This document shows positions 8,546-17,212 of a stretch of DNA of 64,000 bases, piece after piece. Positions within the stretch are counted from its first letter, which is position 1, and every line of letters begins with the position of its first letter. The DNA is from Caballeronia glebae (GTDB taxonomy: Bacteria > Pseudomonadota > Gammaproteobacteria > Burkholderiales > Burkholderiaceae), in the NCBI RefSeq assembly GCF_001545035.1, contig NZ_FCOJ02000003.1:1-64000 (forward strand), read 5' to 3'. The notes under the pieces were generated by a model. The model saw nothing but the letters and a program-made list of their open reading frames with translations. It had not been told where the DNA came from and did not search any database. The position numbers and the translations under genes were made by a program.

Positions 8546-9475
8546 TTAGTCGCCGTGCGCATCGCGAACGAATACCGGAAACGGATGAACGTTCGCGCCG
8601 CTCGCCGATTCCAGCAGCGCGCGCAATTCTTCCCGTGCCTTGCGCGCCGAAGCTAGCGCGCCTTGCACGCGCGCCTGCAAAACAGCGGATCTGGCCGGTT
8701 TCGCGATAACATCCGCCGCGCCCGCATCGAGCGTGCATCGCTCCGTTTCGACATCGTGTGCATCGGCAAGCACGACGATCGGCACGTGAGCCAGTTCCGA
8801 CAGCAATGCGCGCACGGCTGCGCAAGGGTTATCGCAGTTACGCGCATCCAGCACGATTGCATCCGGCTCCTTGCTTCGTGCCAGACGCAGCGCGGCATCG
8901 CAATCCTTCACCAGGTCGAGTGCGCCGATGGCTTCGAGCGCATGCCTGTGCGCCTCGATCATGTCGTCCGCGAGGATGCCGAGCACACGCACACCCGTAG
9001 GCTTCGAGGCCGCCGCCTTGCCCTCCTGTTGCCGACGCGCCTGCGCTTGCATCACGCGATGCCGCAAACGAAGCTGTGCCCGCACGCGTGCCTGCAGGCG
9101 CGGCGCGACGAGCGGCTTGATCACGTAATCGGCCGCGCCGATGTTGAACGCGTCGACTTCGAGCGCGGGCGCGTCGTGACTGGTGACGAAAATCACCGGC
9201 ACGCGCGCGAGCTTCGCATCGCGCTTGAGGATCTCGCAGACATCGAAGCCCGTCATGTTGGGCAGATTGGCGTCGAGAAGAATGAGGTCCGGCGTCGACT
9301 CACGCGCCAGCGCGAGGGCCGCCTCGCCGGTGGTGGCGAAGCGCTGGTCGGGAAACTCCGCGAGCATTTCTCCGATGATGCGAATCATCGCCGGGTCGTC
9401 GTCGACGAGAAGCAATCGCGGCTGATACGTTGAAGTGGAGCTCTCTGCTTTTTCCATGTTCGAACGGTTATTCAT
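8546..9475 (-). CDS. Tandem-receiver response regulator without output domain
   Basis: 309 residues with two CheY-like receiver domains and no DNA-binding, GGDEF or EAL domain. REC1 (about 20-140) is complete: acidic VDDDP, phospho-acceptor Asp68 in LLDANLP, T/S in FVTSH and Lys in IKPL. REC2 (about 163-285) keeps ADD, the Asp in IVLDARN and a Lys in AKPA, but has Ala where the switch Thr/Ser should be (VVLADAH), so it may be degenerate. A Gln/Arg/Ala-rich linker joins the domains. The gene converges on the hybrid kinase with a 22-bp gap, so it may be one end of that phosphorelay, acting through protein partners. The N-terminal half resembles PleD-type dual receivers lacking the cyclase. Confidence 0.88.
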   Translation of the reverse strand: MNNRSNMEKAESSTSTYQPRLLLVDDDPAMIRIIGEMLAEFPDQRFATTGEAALALARESTPDLILLDANLPNMTGFDVCEILKRDAKLARVPVIFVTSHDAPALEVDAFNIGAADYVIKPLVAPRLQARVRAQLRLRHRVMQAQARRQQEGKAAASKPTGVRVLGILADDMIEAHRHALEAIGALDLVKDCDAALRLARSKEPDAIVLDARNCDNPCAAVRALLSELAHVPIVVLADAHDVETERCTLDAGAADVIAKPARSAVLQARVQGALASARKAREELRALLESASGANVHPFPVFVRDAHGD

Positions 9476-9867
9476 CAGACAAGAGGCACCCTCTGAACTC
9501 TACGCTCGCAATGCGAGCGCCGCAAACTCAAAAAATGCAACGAAGTGATTAATTATCTGATATTTCGTCGTTTGCCAACTTCGGTCGCACAAATACTTAA
9601 GTGACTAATCATATTCATAAGTAGATAAGTAAGTTATTCCGCCGCCGCGCCGAGGCTGCTTTCACGCTGGGATTGGCTTAGCCCGCTAAAGCACGCGCGT
9701 GCTGCCAATTTCCGCACGGGCGTCTCGCAAAAAATGCTATGACGTTTTTAATCGAATCCGCAGATCAATGTAAACATTCAAAATCGGCTTATCGTTTGCG
9801 AGGCTTTTTACATTGCGACATCCAGGCGCATACTGGCTTCCATATCTATAAAAGCCGGGGAAAAGCC
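9476..9867. other. AT-rich divergent control region upstream of the VpsR-like regulator
   Basis: About 390 bp between the divergent tandem-REC gene and the sigma-54 activator, markedly richer in A/T than its surroundings (about 9530-9650). It contains a 7-bp perfect hairpin with an AAT loop (9503-9519) and two near-identical direct repeats (listed separately). An in-frame upstream extension of the activator (from 9739) exists, but its residues do not resemble the family and the ATG at 9868 has a better ribosome site. Confidence 0.55.
9543..9612. repeat. Pair of AT-rich direct repeats, candidate operator
   Basis: The 14-mers aagtgattaattat (9543-9556) and aagtgactaatcat (9599-9612) agree at 12 of 14 positions and start 56 bp apart, close to five helical turns plus a little. 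They lie in the divergent region between the tandem-REC gene and the VpsR-like activator, where an operator would be expected. This is inference only. Confidence 0.4.
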
Positions 9868-11241
9868 ATGTACGGGGAAGCCAGAACGCTCTATTTCGTG
9901 GGCCGCGTGTTATCGGACGATGTTTCCGAGCGTTTGTGCGCTCGTGGCTGGACAGTCGAGCGTATCGACCCGGCGAAGCCGCCCAAATCCGCCAAACACG
10001 GCAAACGCGCCGCCGCGGGTATTGTCGACCTGACGAGCCGGGGCTTTGCCCGAGATGCGGCCACGCTCACCGCGATGCTCGCAAGTTATCAGATCGGCTG
10101 GGTCGCGACCGTCGACGCCGAGCACGTCGATAACCCCGATATCTGCCGCCTGATTCGCGATTTCTGTTTCGACTATGTGACGGTGCCCTCCACCGCCGAC
10201 CGTATCGTCGATGCAGTCGGGCATGCATACGGCATGGTCTCGCTGCGCGACACCGCGAACAGCGATCCGCGCAAGGACGATTGCAAGGAAGGCAGCATGC
10301 TCGGCTCCTGCGATGCGATGCAGGCGCTGTATCGCTCGATTCGCAAAGTCGCGATGACCGACGCCCCCGTTTTCATCTCGGGCGAATCCGGAACAGGCAA
10401 GGAACTCACTGCAGTCGCGATTCACGAGCGGTCGGTGCGGCGCGAGCAACCATTCGTCGCGATCAACTGCGGCGCGATTCCCGCGCATTTATTGCAGTCG
10501 GAACTCTTCGGTTATGAGCGCGGCGCGTTCACCGGCGCGACTCAACGCAAGATAGGACGCGTGGAAGCAGCCGACGGCGGCACGCTCTTTCTCGATGAAA
10601 TCGGCGATCTGCCGCTCGAAAGCCAGGCGAGTCTGTTGCGCTTTCTGCAGGAACGCAAGATTGAGCGCCTGGGCGGACAAGGATCGACGGACATCGATGT
10701 CCGCATCATTTCGGCGACGCACGTCGACATGCAGGCGGCGATGCTCGAAGGACGCTTCCGCGCGGATTTGTACCATCGTCTGTGTGTATTGCAGATCGAC
10801 GAGCCGCCGTTGCGCGTGCGCGGCAAGGATATCGAACTGCTGGCGAATCACATGCTCGATCGCTTCAGAAAGGATGCGAGCCGGCGACTGCGCGGCTTCG
10901 CACCTTGCGCGATTGCAGCGCTGCATAACTATGGCTGGCCCGGCAATGTGCGCGAGTTGATCAATCGCGTGCGTCGCGCAATCGTCATGTCGGAAGGACG
11001 GCAGATACTGGCAAGCGACCTCGAACTGGGCGAGTATGCAGAAGCCGCGCCGATGACACTTGCGCAAGCACGCGAAGCGGCCGAGCGGCAGGCTATCGAA
11101 GTGGCGCTCTTGCGTCATCGCGGACGTCTCGGCGAAGCAGCGGATGAATTGGGTATCTCGCGCGTCACGCTGTATCGCATGCTGACCGCTTATGGATTGC
11201 GCCCGAAATCCGACAGACCGCTGGAGGCGTCGGGCGGCTGA
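9868..11241 (+). CDS. VpsR-like sigma-54-dependent activator (receiver-like, AAA+, Fis HTH)
   Basis: A 457-residue enhancer-binding protein. The N-terminal about 125 residues (YFVGRVLSDDVSERL..., FDYVTVPSTADRIVDAVGHAYG) look like a degenerate receiver of the VpsR type. The AAA+ domain has Walker A GESGTGKE (172-179), the sigma-54 contact loop GAFTGA (219-224), Walker B TLFLDE (239-244) and an arginine-finger region 'GRFRADLYHRL'. A Fis-type helix-turn-helix closes the protein (LGEAADELGISRVTLYRML). VpsR and its Burkholderia relatives bind c-di-GMP and activate exopolysaccharide or biofilm genes; whether this one does is inferred. The start at ATG 9868 is preceded by GGGGAAAA. No polysaccharide genes are adjacent. 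Confidence 0.88.
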   Translation: MYGEARTLYFVGRVLSDDVSERLCARGWTVERIDPAKPPKSAKHGKRAAAGIVDLTSRGFARDAATLTAMLASYQIGWVATVDAEHVDNPDICRLIRDFCFDYVTVPSTADRIVDAVGHAYGMVSLRDTANSDPRKDDCKEGSMLGSCDAMQALYRSIRKVAMTDAPVFISGESGTGKELTAVAIHERSVRREQPFVAINCGAIPAHLLQSELFGYERGAFTGATQRKIGRVEAADGGTLFLDEIGDLPLESQASLLRFLQERKIERLGGQGSTDIDVRIISATHVDMQAAMLEGRFRADLYHRLCVLQIDEPPLRVRGKDIELLANHMLDRFRKDASRRLRGFAPCAIAALHNYGWPGNVRELINRVRRAIVMSEGRQILASDLELGEYAEAAPMTLAQAREAAERQAIEVALLRHRGRLGEAADELGISRVTLYRMLTAYGLRPKSDRPLEASGG

Positions 11242-11593
11242 CATGCCGCGCCCCGGCGCATGAATAGTGCGTGAATCATGATTCGCTTAAGAACGCCAAA
11301 GGGAACCTTCATTGGCGCGCATCGCTCCAACCACCGCATCGTGAAAGCCTGAGGTGGCATCGCGCAATTTGCGCCGTTAGCCCCGTCATGCATTTCCTCT
11401 CGTAGTCCGCTGGCGTATCTCGCGCCGCCAGAAACGCGCACTACGCAGTCTCGTTTCATTCATATGCGCCCGCCGAGTGTGTTCCGGCGCGCTCATATTG
11501 CGCTCATGCGCCATGCCATAAACTCGACTCGCACGCCGGATGCGTCGCGAATGCGTTGTGGCATGCCTAGCGAGTAACGTCGGGTTATCAGTC
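11242..11593. other. Intergenic region before the MATE exporter
   Basis: About 350 bp. It contains an imperfect inverted repeat around 11409-11431 (ctggcg ... cgccag), which could end the sigma-54 activator transcript. No gene is convincing on either strand, and no clear promoter elements are visible. Confidence 0.4.
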
Positions 11594-12952
11594 ATGGTTT
11601 CGCATAACAATGCTTCTCTCGTTCGTCAATTTTCGAACTACGCAGTGCCCACCGTGCTCGCCGCATGGGTGTACTGCGTGCACTCCGTCATCAGCGGCAT
11701 CTTCATCGGACGCCACGTCGGCCCCGATGCGCTTGCCGCGTTGAATCTGCTCGTCCCATTGCTTTATCTGCCTTATGCATTCAGTGTCATGATCGGCGTC
11801 GGCGGATCGACGCTCGTCTCGCGATTGCTTGGGGAGCGGCGCGAGCGCGACGCCGCCGAAGCATTCACGCAAGCGCTCTGGCTGCTCGGCTTATGTGGCG
11901 TTGCGTTCGCATTGGCGATTTATTTTTATGCCGATACCTTCGTGCAATGGACGGGCGCGCGCGGCGAGCTCGCACGCCTCGCAAAAGAATTCCTGCATGC
12001 GTATGCGCCATTCCTCCTGTTTCCGACCGCATGTTATGCGCTCGAATTGTTCTTGCGCATCGAAGGCGCGGCCAGATTCGGTCTCGTCTGCCTGATCGCG
12101 GGCGGCATCGCCGATGTCGCATTGACCTGGTGGATGGTGAGTCACATGCAATGGGGCATGCGCGGCGCGGCGCTCGCATCGGGCATCAGCCAGGCGCTCG
12201 CCTGCATGCCGATGCTGGCCTATCACTTTGTCAAGGCGCGGCACGTTCGCCCTGTCGCCCGTGCGTTCGCGCGGCTCGATCATGCGTGGCGCATGGCTTA
12301 TAACGGCGGTTCGGAATTTCTCGGCGAGATAGCGCCGAGCGTCACGCTCTTCGCGTTCAATCACGCGGTTTTGCGCTGGCTCGGCGACACCGGTCTCGTC
12401 GCGTTCGCGGTCGTGGAATACATGACGATGATCGCGTCGGTAACAATGGTCGCGCTCGTGCAGAGCATGCAGCCGATCGTGAGCTTCCAGCGCGGCGCGG
12501 GCAATGCGCACGCCGTGTCGCGCGGGTTTTCGATCGGCATCGTGTTCGCCACCGGCTTCGCGCTCGCCGCCGCCTTCGCGATCCTCACGCTGGCGCAACC
12601 GCTCGGGGCGCTCTTCGTGCCCGACAGTCCAGCGGCACAGGCGCTTCTGCGCGACGCATTGCCGTGGTGCGCGCTCGCGTTCCTGCCGGCCGCGATCAAC
12701 GTTGCGATCAGCGGTTATCTGACTGCGATCGAGGCGCCGCTCGCGTCGATGATCGTCGCCCTTTTGCGAAGCTGGTTATTGCTCTTGTCGATGCTCTGGC
12801 TTCTGACTGAATGGTTCGGTCCGCGCGGCATCTGGATGACCGTCGCTATCACCGAACTGGCGACGCTCGCGGTGAGCATCGTGTTATATCGCACGCGCGG
12901 CAGGCGCTTCGATTTACACGCCGCTACTACGACGAATCAGGCGCTCTTGTAG
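11594..12952 (+). CDS. MATE-family multidrug/Na+ antiporter
   Basis: About 452 residues with 12 hydrophobic segments arranged as two MatE halves. The first half begins 'FSNYAVPTVLAAWVYCVHSVISGIFIG', with the typical 'GPDALAALNLLVPL' and 'GVGGSTLVSRLLGERR' pattern. The second half contains 'FLGEIAPSVTLFAFNHAVLRWLG' and 'TMVALVQSMQPIVSFQRGAG'. Such proteins export cationic drugs or metabolites in exchange for H+ or Na+ at the inner membrane. I prefer ATG 11594 (MVSHNN) because the protein then starts just before the first helix; an ATG at 11540 is possible. The 3' end overlaps the convergent methyltransferase by 16 bp. Substrate unknown. Confidence 0.88.
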   Translation: MVSHNNASLVRQFSNYAVPTVLAAWVYCVHSVISGIFIGRHVGPDALAALNLLVPLLYLPYAFSVMIGVGGSTLVSRLLGERRERDAAEAFTQALWLLGLCGVAFALAIYFYADTFVQWTGARGELARLAKEFLHAYAPFLLFPTACYALELFLRIEGAARFGLVCLIAGGIADVALTWWMVSHMQWGMRGAALASGISQALACMPMLAYHFVKARHVRPVARAFARLDHAWRMAYNGGSEFLGEIAPSVTLFAFNHAVLRWLGDTGLVAFAVVEYMTMIASVTMVALVQSMQPIVSFQRGAGNAHAVSRGFSIGIVFATGFALAAAFAILTLAQPLGALFVPDSPAAQALLRDALPWCALAFLPAAINVAISGYLTAIEAPLASMIVALLRSWLLLLSMLWLLTEWFGPRGIWMTVAITELATLAVSIVLYRTRGRRFDLHAATTTNQALL

Positions 12953-13641
12953 GCGATGAGTCCGGCCCATTCCCGGCCGTCGAGCGGGAAATACTCCGGA
13001 TTCAGGCCGCGAGGACACGGCGTGAATTCCACGCATTCGAGGCGAAAGCCCGCACGCAGAAACTCGCGCGCAAGGACCGTCGGATCCATCAGGTTGACCG
13101 TTGCGGGCAAGAGTTTCGGCACGAGCGCGTAGCGGTCCGAATTCTCCGTTAGCCCGGGCCATGCACTACCCGATGCAACCGCGCGCTCGTAGTCCGGAAT
13201 CATTTTCGCCATGAATCGATGATACGGCGTGAAACACAGCACGAATGCTTTGCCTTCGGGCTTCAGCCAATCGTATAACCTGGTTATGCCCACACGGAAA
13301 TCATCGGGCGCGAGAAAATGCAGTACATGCGACGCGAGAATAGCATCGAGAGAAGAGGCTTCGAGATCGTAGTGCGGGAACGCGCCTTCCAGCAGAACGA
13401 GATTGCTCGCGAGCTCGGCCGGCGCCGCCTGCCGGATCTGTTCCAGTTGCGCGCGCGAGATGTCGTTCGCGATAACACGCGTGCGCTTGCTCAGCGCGGG
13501 CACCGACGCGGTTCCATAGCCCGCGCCGATATCGAGCACTACGCCGCCTCGCTTGCGCGCGAAACGAATGAACGCGCGCGTGTATTTCGACAGCGGGAAA
13601 GCCGAACCATGCCGGCTTTCCGTCAGGCGTTCACCGCTCAT
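12937..13641 (-). CDS. Class I SAM-dependent methyltransferase
   Basis: A 234-residue Rossmann-like methyltransferase. Motif I is VLDIGAGYGTAS (about residues 35-46), with the acidic end of strand 2 in 'VIANDIS', motif II/III 'LDAILASHVLHFL' and the post-I region 'LYDWLKPEGKAFVLCFTPYH'. The C-terminal part (about 150-234) is variable and probably recognises the substrate, which I cannot name. It lies 15 bp downstream of the acyltransferase gene on the same strand, suggesting co-transcription, so a role in modifying a surface glycan or small molecule is conceivable but unproven. Confidence 0.85.
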   Translation of the reverse strand: MSGERLTESRHGSAFPLSKYTRAFIRFARKRGGVVLDIGAGYGTASVPALSKRTRVIANDISRAQLEQIRQAAPAELASNLVLLEGAFPHYDLEASSLDAILASHVLHFLAPDDFRVGITRLYDWLKPEGKAFVLCFTPYHRFMAKMIPDYERAVASGSAWPGLTENSDRYALVPKLLPATVNLMDPTVLAREFLRAGFRLECVEFTPCPRGLNPEYFPLDGREWAGLIAYKSA

Positions 13642-13656
13642 GTCTATCCTCGCGTT

Positions 13657-14853
13657 TCAAGCGTCGCGCGTCAGATGAAAGCGTCGATCGACCGATGCGA
13701 GCAAGCGTCTCGACAAGCGCGTGGCACGCCCTTGAATCAGCCGGTCCGACACGCGGGACAGGGCATAAGAGACGACGAGCACCGCGATCAGCGTCGTGCC
13801 GAATAGCGCGAGCGACGTCTCTCCATTCTTCTGCCCGAAGAAGCGGTCGAAGAAATGAAACGTCGTGTAGACGCAGATGAAGTGCCAAAGATAAATACCA
13901 TAACTTTCTCGGCCGAGCGCAGCGGCGGCGCGACGAACGAGCGTGACGCGCGGCGCGGCATGCTTGCTATCGCGATGCTTGCGGGCATGGCGCGAACACA
14001 CGAACAAGAGAAACGCCACCGCGCTGCACGCGGCGAACACGGGCGCGAGTGCATGCGCCTTGTCGAGCCACACGCCGAGCGCAGCGGTCGCGAGCGCGAA
14101 ACCCAGGGCGAGAGAAAAATAGACCAGCGATACGCGCTTCGTCACATTGGACGCGCCGAGCAAATGCGAGCGGAATGCATACCAGGCCCACATGCCGACG
14201 ATGAAACACGGACCCTGCACGGGCGGCCAGAAGTAGCTGAACGTGTTGTTGGCGACATTGCAATCGAGCGTGCCGTTGCAATCGCTCATCGACATCACGG
14301 CACAGGAAAGGCCGAGCAACAGCACGGTGGCGAGCAACAGACGCACGCGATTCATCGCAACGAAAAAGAGCAGAGGCGCGATCAGGTAGAACAGCATTTC
14401 CACGCCGATCGACCATCCGCCCGGCACGACGTTATTCATCGCAGTGGGCGATAGCGCGTGCAGAAAGACCATGTTGAGCAGAACATCCATTGGGCCATGC
14501 GCGCCGAGAATCCATGCGCGTTCGATGCCCGAGCGTGTTGCGCCATAGCTGATGAGACCATAGACCGCAATCGCGGCGTAGTACATCGGCGCTATGCGAA
14601 AGAAGCGCTTTATATAGAAGCGCAGCGTGACATGACGCGCATCCGCGCAGCGGGCGTGATCCATTTCGAGCGTCATGAAGATTGTAATCGCGCTGATTAC
14701 GAAGAATAGCTGCACGCCATATTGGCCCATGCGCGCAATGAGCGTCACGGCGCCCGGCAGATTGGGAAACTGAAACGACAGGTGTACTGCGACTACCCCG
14801 ACGATCGCGAGCGCCCGGCCTGCGTCGAGCGCGGCAACACGTCCTTTATCCAT
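13657..14853 (-). CDS. Acyltransferase 3 (OafA/YrhL-type) membrane protein
   Basis: A 398-residue protein with about 10 hydrophobic segments. The N-terminal 'LDAGRALAIVGVVAVHLSFQFPN' carries the conserved His of the acyltransferase-3 family, followed by 'YGVQLFFVISAITIFMTLE' and the family signature 'FYIKRFFRIAPMYYAAI'. 'GGWSIGVEMLFYLIAPLLFF' matches the conserved WSxxxExxFY block. These enzymes transfer acyl groups from acyl-CoA to sugars of O-antigen, peptidoglycan or exopolysaccharide at the inner membrane. The acceptor is unknown and no glycan cluster lies nearby. It is probably in one transcription unit with the downstream methyltransferase. Confidence 0.88.
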   Translation of the reverse strand: MDKGRVAALDAGRALAIVGVVAVHLSFQFPNLPGAVTLIARMGQYGVQLFFVISAITIFMTLEMDHARCADARHVTLRFYIKRFFRIAPMYYAAIAVYGLISYGATRSGIERAWILGAHGPMDVLLNMVFLHALSPTAMNNVVPGGWSIGVEMLFYLIAPLLFFVAMNRVRLLLATVLLLGLSCAVMSMSDCNGTLDCNVANNTFSYFWPPVQGPCFIVGMWAWYAFRSHLLGASNVTKRVSLVYFSLALGFALATAALGVWLDKAHALAPVFAACSAVAFLLFVCSRHARKHRDSKHAAPRVTLVRRAAAALGRESYGIYLWHFICVYTTFHFFDRFFGQKNGETSLALFGTTLIAVLVVSYALSRVSDRLIQGRATRLSRRLLASVDRRFHLTRDA

Positions 14854-14919
14854 CGATACTCTCCTCGCGGTTCATGCCGACCTACAAAAAAGGCCGCGAG
14901 GCTCGTGGACAAAAACATT

Positions 14920-14939
14920 TTTAGCGAAGTTCCGCTAAA
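14920..14939 (-). terminator. Possible intrinsic terminator after the epoxide-hydrolase-like gene
   Basis: A perfect 7-bp stem (tttagcg/cgctaaa) with a 6-nt loop, followed on the minus strand by A5-T-G-T5. It sits 66 bp past the stop of the hydrolase at 15005 and upstream of the acyltransferase start, so it would separate the two units. Confidence 0.45.
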
Positions 14940-15004
14940 TGGGTGATGTAGCGGCAACTCTTACAACAAGAAACTTCATACACGTATGGATACATTTTTC
15001 ATTG

Positions 15005-16183
15005 CTAGATGGCTGGCGCATCCTGACGCAGGAATCGCAGTATGCGACTGACCACCGTGCTCGGTTGCTCCTGCTGCACCCAATGCCCCGCCCCTTCGAT
15101 CAGATGCGTCGCGCGAAAGTCGGTGCAGGCCAGCACGCGCATTGCTTCGAAATCGCCGGGTCGCTGATAGTAGCCCCAGTCGCTCGCCCCCGCGATAAAG
15201 CATGACGGCACGTCGATCGTGCGTCCGGACCAGGTTCGTAGTGCAGCGGCGAAGCGTGGATCGGTGCCGCAGCGATACCAGTTCAATCCGCCTTGAAACC
15301 CCGTGCGCGCGTATTCGCTCGCATAGACGTTCAAATCCCGATCGGACAGCCACGCGCATTCGGCGATCTTATCGGCGTCCGGCATATGTTCAGCGACGGT
15401 TTGCGGCATCGTTGCATCTGCGTTCATCACGTAGTACGTGGGCAACGTGGCCAGTTCTTCGGCCGTGACGGAAGCCAGCGGATGCGGATGATTGCCCGGC
15501 CAATCCGCGCTCTTGACGTAGTAATACGCGCGCAGGAACGCGGCGAGTCCTTGCGGTGCTTGCCGCATATTTTCATTGGCCTGCGCGCCCGAGTAATACC
15601 ATTGATAGTGCTTGCGCGGCGGATCGAGCGACGCGAGCGCCGCCACCGCCTCGGTCATGAGCGATTGAGCCGTTTCGACCCGCGCGAGCTTCGCATCGTG
15701 CTTCGCGGTATTGAACGCGAATGCGGGCGGCCCGGCGAAGGGCGCGCTCATCATCACGACCGATGCAAATACATCGGGGCGAATCAATGCGCACCATGCA
15801 GCGACGGGCGAGCCGAAATCGTGACCGATAACCGATGCGACCCTGCGATAACCTAGCGCCGCCACGAGACCCAGTACATCGCGCGCGAGATTCGGAAAGG
15901 TGAATTCGTCGAGCTCGGTTTCGAACGAGGCAGCACCGCCGATGGTGCGCCCATAACCTCGCTGATCCGGCGCGATAACATAGAAGCCTGCATCGGCAAG
16001 CGGCTTCATAACTTTGCGCCAACTGTAAGCGAGTTCGGGAAAACCATGTAGAAGGACGATGCAAGGCCGCTCGGGGGCGTCGAATCCGGCTTCGAGCACA
16101 TGCATCGAAAGGCCATTGCCGTTATCGATCATGCGCGCGCGAATACCGTTCGGCAGAGGCAGATCGTTTGATGGTTCATTCAT
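15005..16183 (-). CDS. Epoxide-hydrolase-like alpha/beta hydrolase
   Basis: 392 residues. The oxyanion motif HGFPE is at 46-50. The nucleophile is an Asp, D122 in VIGHDFGSPVAAW, as in epoxide hydrolases and haloalkane dehalogenases rather than the Ser of esterases. The catalytic His is in GAGHWVQQEQP near the C-terminus. The cap region (about 150-290) contains several Tyr residues (HYQWYYSG, RAYYYVKS) that could act as the ring-opening pair. 'DQRGYGRT' is the usual epoxide hydrolase signature after strand 4. It is followed by a likely terminator and preceded, 21 bp away on the same strand, by a LysR gene. Substrate unknown. Confidence 0.85.
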   Translation of the reverse strand: MNEPSNDLPLPNGIRARMIDNGNGLSMHVLEAGFDAPERPCIVLLHGFPELAYSWRKVMKPLADAGFYVIAPDQRGYGRTIGGAASFETELDEFTFPNLARDVLGLVAALGYRRVASVIGHDFGSPVAAWCALIRPDVFASVVMMSAPFAGPPAFAFNTAKHDAKLARVETAQSLMTEAVAALASLDPPRKHYQWYYSGAQANENMRQAPQGLAAFLRAYYYVKSADWPGNHPHPLASVTAEELATLPTYYVMNADATMPQTVAEHMPDADKIAECAWLSDRDLNVYASEYARTGFQGGLNWYRCGTDPRFAAALRTWSGRTIDVPSCFIAGASDWGYYQRPGDFEAMRVLACTDFRATHLIEGAGHWVQQEQPSTVVSRILRFLRQDAPAI

Positions 16184-16204
16184 GCGTGTCTCCTGTCGAT
16201 GCGC

Positions 16205-17086
16205 TCATGCTTCGAGCAAGGCGGCGAAGCGGTCCGCGAGCGTCGGGCGCGAGCGCATCGGCCATATTGCGCTGAGTTCGAACGGCGGCAGGTTATCGCC
16301 GTCGCGCACGTCGCAGAAGCGTACACCGGCGAACTGCAGCGCCGTCACGGATTGCGGTAGCAGCGATGCGCCGCATCCGGCCGCGACGCAAGCCAGCACG
16401 GTAAGCGAACGATTCGCGTCCTGCACGACATTGGCTTCGCAGCCCGCTTTACGAAAAGCACTCAGGATGCCCGCGCGAACAACCGGTAATTGATCGCTCG
16501 GAAACCAGACGAGGCCTGCATCGGATAACTCTTTCAAACCGACTTTTCCATCGGCGCCGCTGGAAAAAGACACGGGCAGCACCGCTAGCAAACGCTCTCT
16601 GACGATCAGCTTTTCACGCATGCGTCCGCCCACCGCGACAGGCGTATGCAGCAAACCGATATCGATCGTGCCTTTCTCAAGCGCACTGGCCTGCTCCGCG
16701 TTGCTCATTTCCCTGAGCGTGAGCTCGACGTTCGGAACTTCTTCGCGCAGCGCAGCAATCGCGCGGGGCAACAGACTGAAGAGCGCCGCCGATGCAAAGC
16801 CAACCGTCAGGCGACCGCCGCGCTGCGCGCCGATTTCGCGCGCGCGATGCGACGCGGCATCGATGCGCGCCACGCTCAATCGTATGTCTTCGACGATAGC
16901 CTCGCCCGCCGGCGTCAATTGCGCGCCACGCCGCGTGCGCTCGAAAAGCTTCACGCCGAGATCGCGCTCCATGCGTGAGAGCGCCTGGCTCAACGCGGGT
17001 TGCGCGATATCGAGTACTTCGGCCGCGCGCGTGACGCTGCCGGCATCGACCACCGCGAGAAAGTATTTGAGGTTACGCGTCTCCAT
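16205..17086 (-). CDS. LysR-family regulator, divergent from the AAHS transporter
   Basis: 293 residues with an N-terminal winged HTH (METRNLKYFLAVVDAGSVTRAAEVLDIAQPALSQALSRME) and the effector domain beginning at about 90 (GRLTVGFASAALFSLLPRAI). The 'LARVD..' style substrate-binding features resemble regulators of aromatic-acid catabolism (CatM/BenM/NAC-like). The gene is transcribed away from the MFS gene across a 126-bp gap, the classic LysR arrangement, and lies 21 bp upstream of the epoxide-hydrolase-like gene on its own strand. It therefore probably controls both the 15.0 kb hydrolase and the 17.2-20.3 kb cluster. Confidence 0.9.
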   Translation of the reverse strand: METRNLKYFLAVVDAGSVTRAAEVLDIAQPALSQALSRMERDLGVKLFERTRRGAQLTPAGEAIVEDIRLSVARIDAASHRAREIGAQRGGRLTVGFASAALFSLLPRAIAALREEVPNVELTLREMSNAEQASALEKGTIDIGLLHTPVAVGGRMREKLIVRERLLAVLPVSFSSGADGKVGLKELSDAGLVWFPSDQLPVVRAGILSAFRKAGCEANVVQDANRSLTVLACVAAGCGASLLPQSVTALQFAGVRFCDVRDGDNLPPFELSAIWPMRSRPTLADRFAALLEA

Positions 17087-17212
17087 ATCGCGAGCATATC
17101 AAAATGCTATGAAAGATGAACGTATCCATAGTATGCGAGGCCGGCATTCGTTTCTAGAATGCAGTGACATATTGAACAAGAGCCGGCTTCGGGCCAGCAC
17201 AGGAGACGCGAG

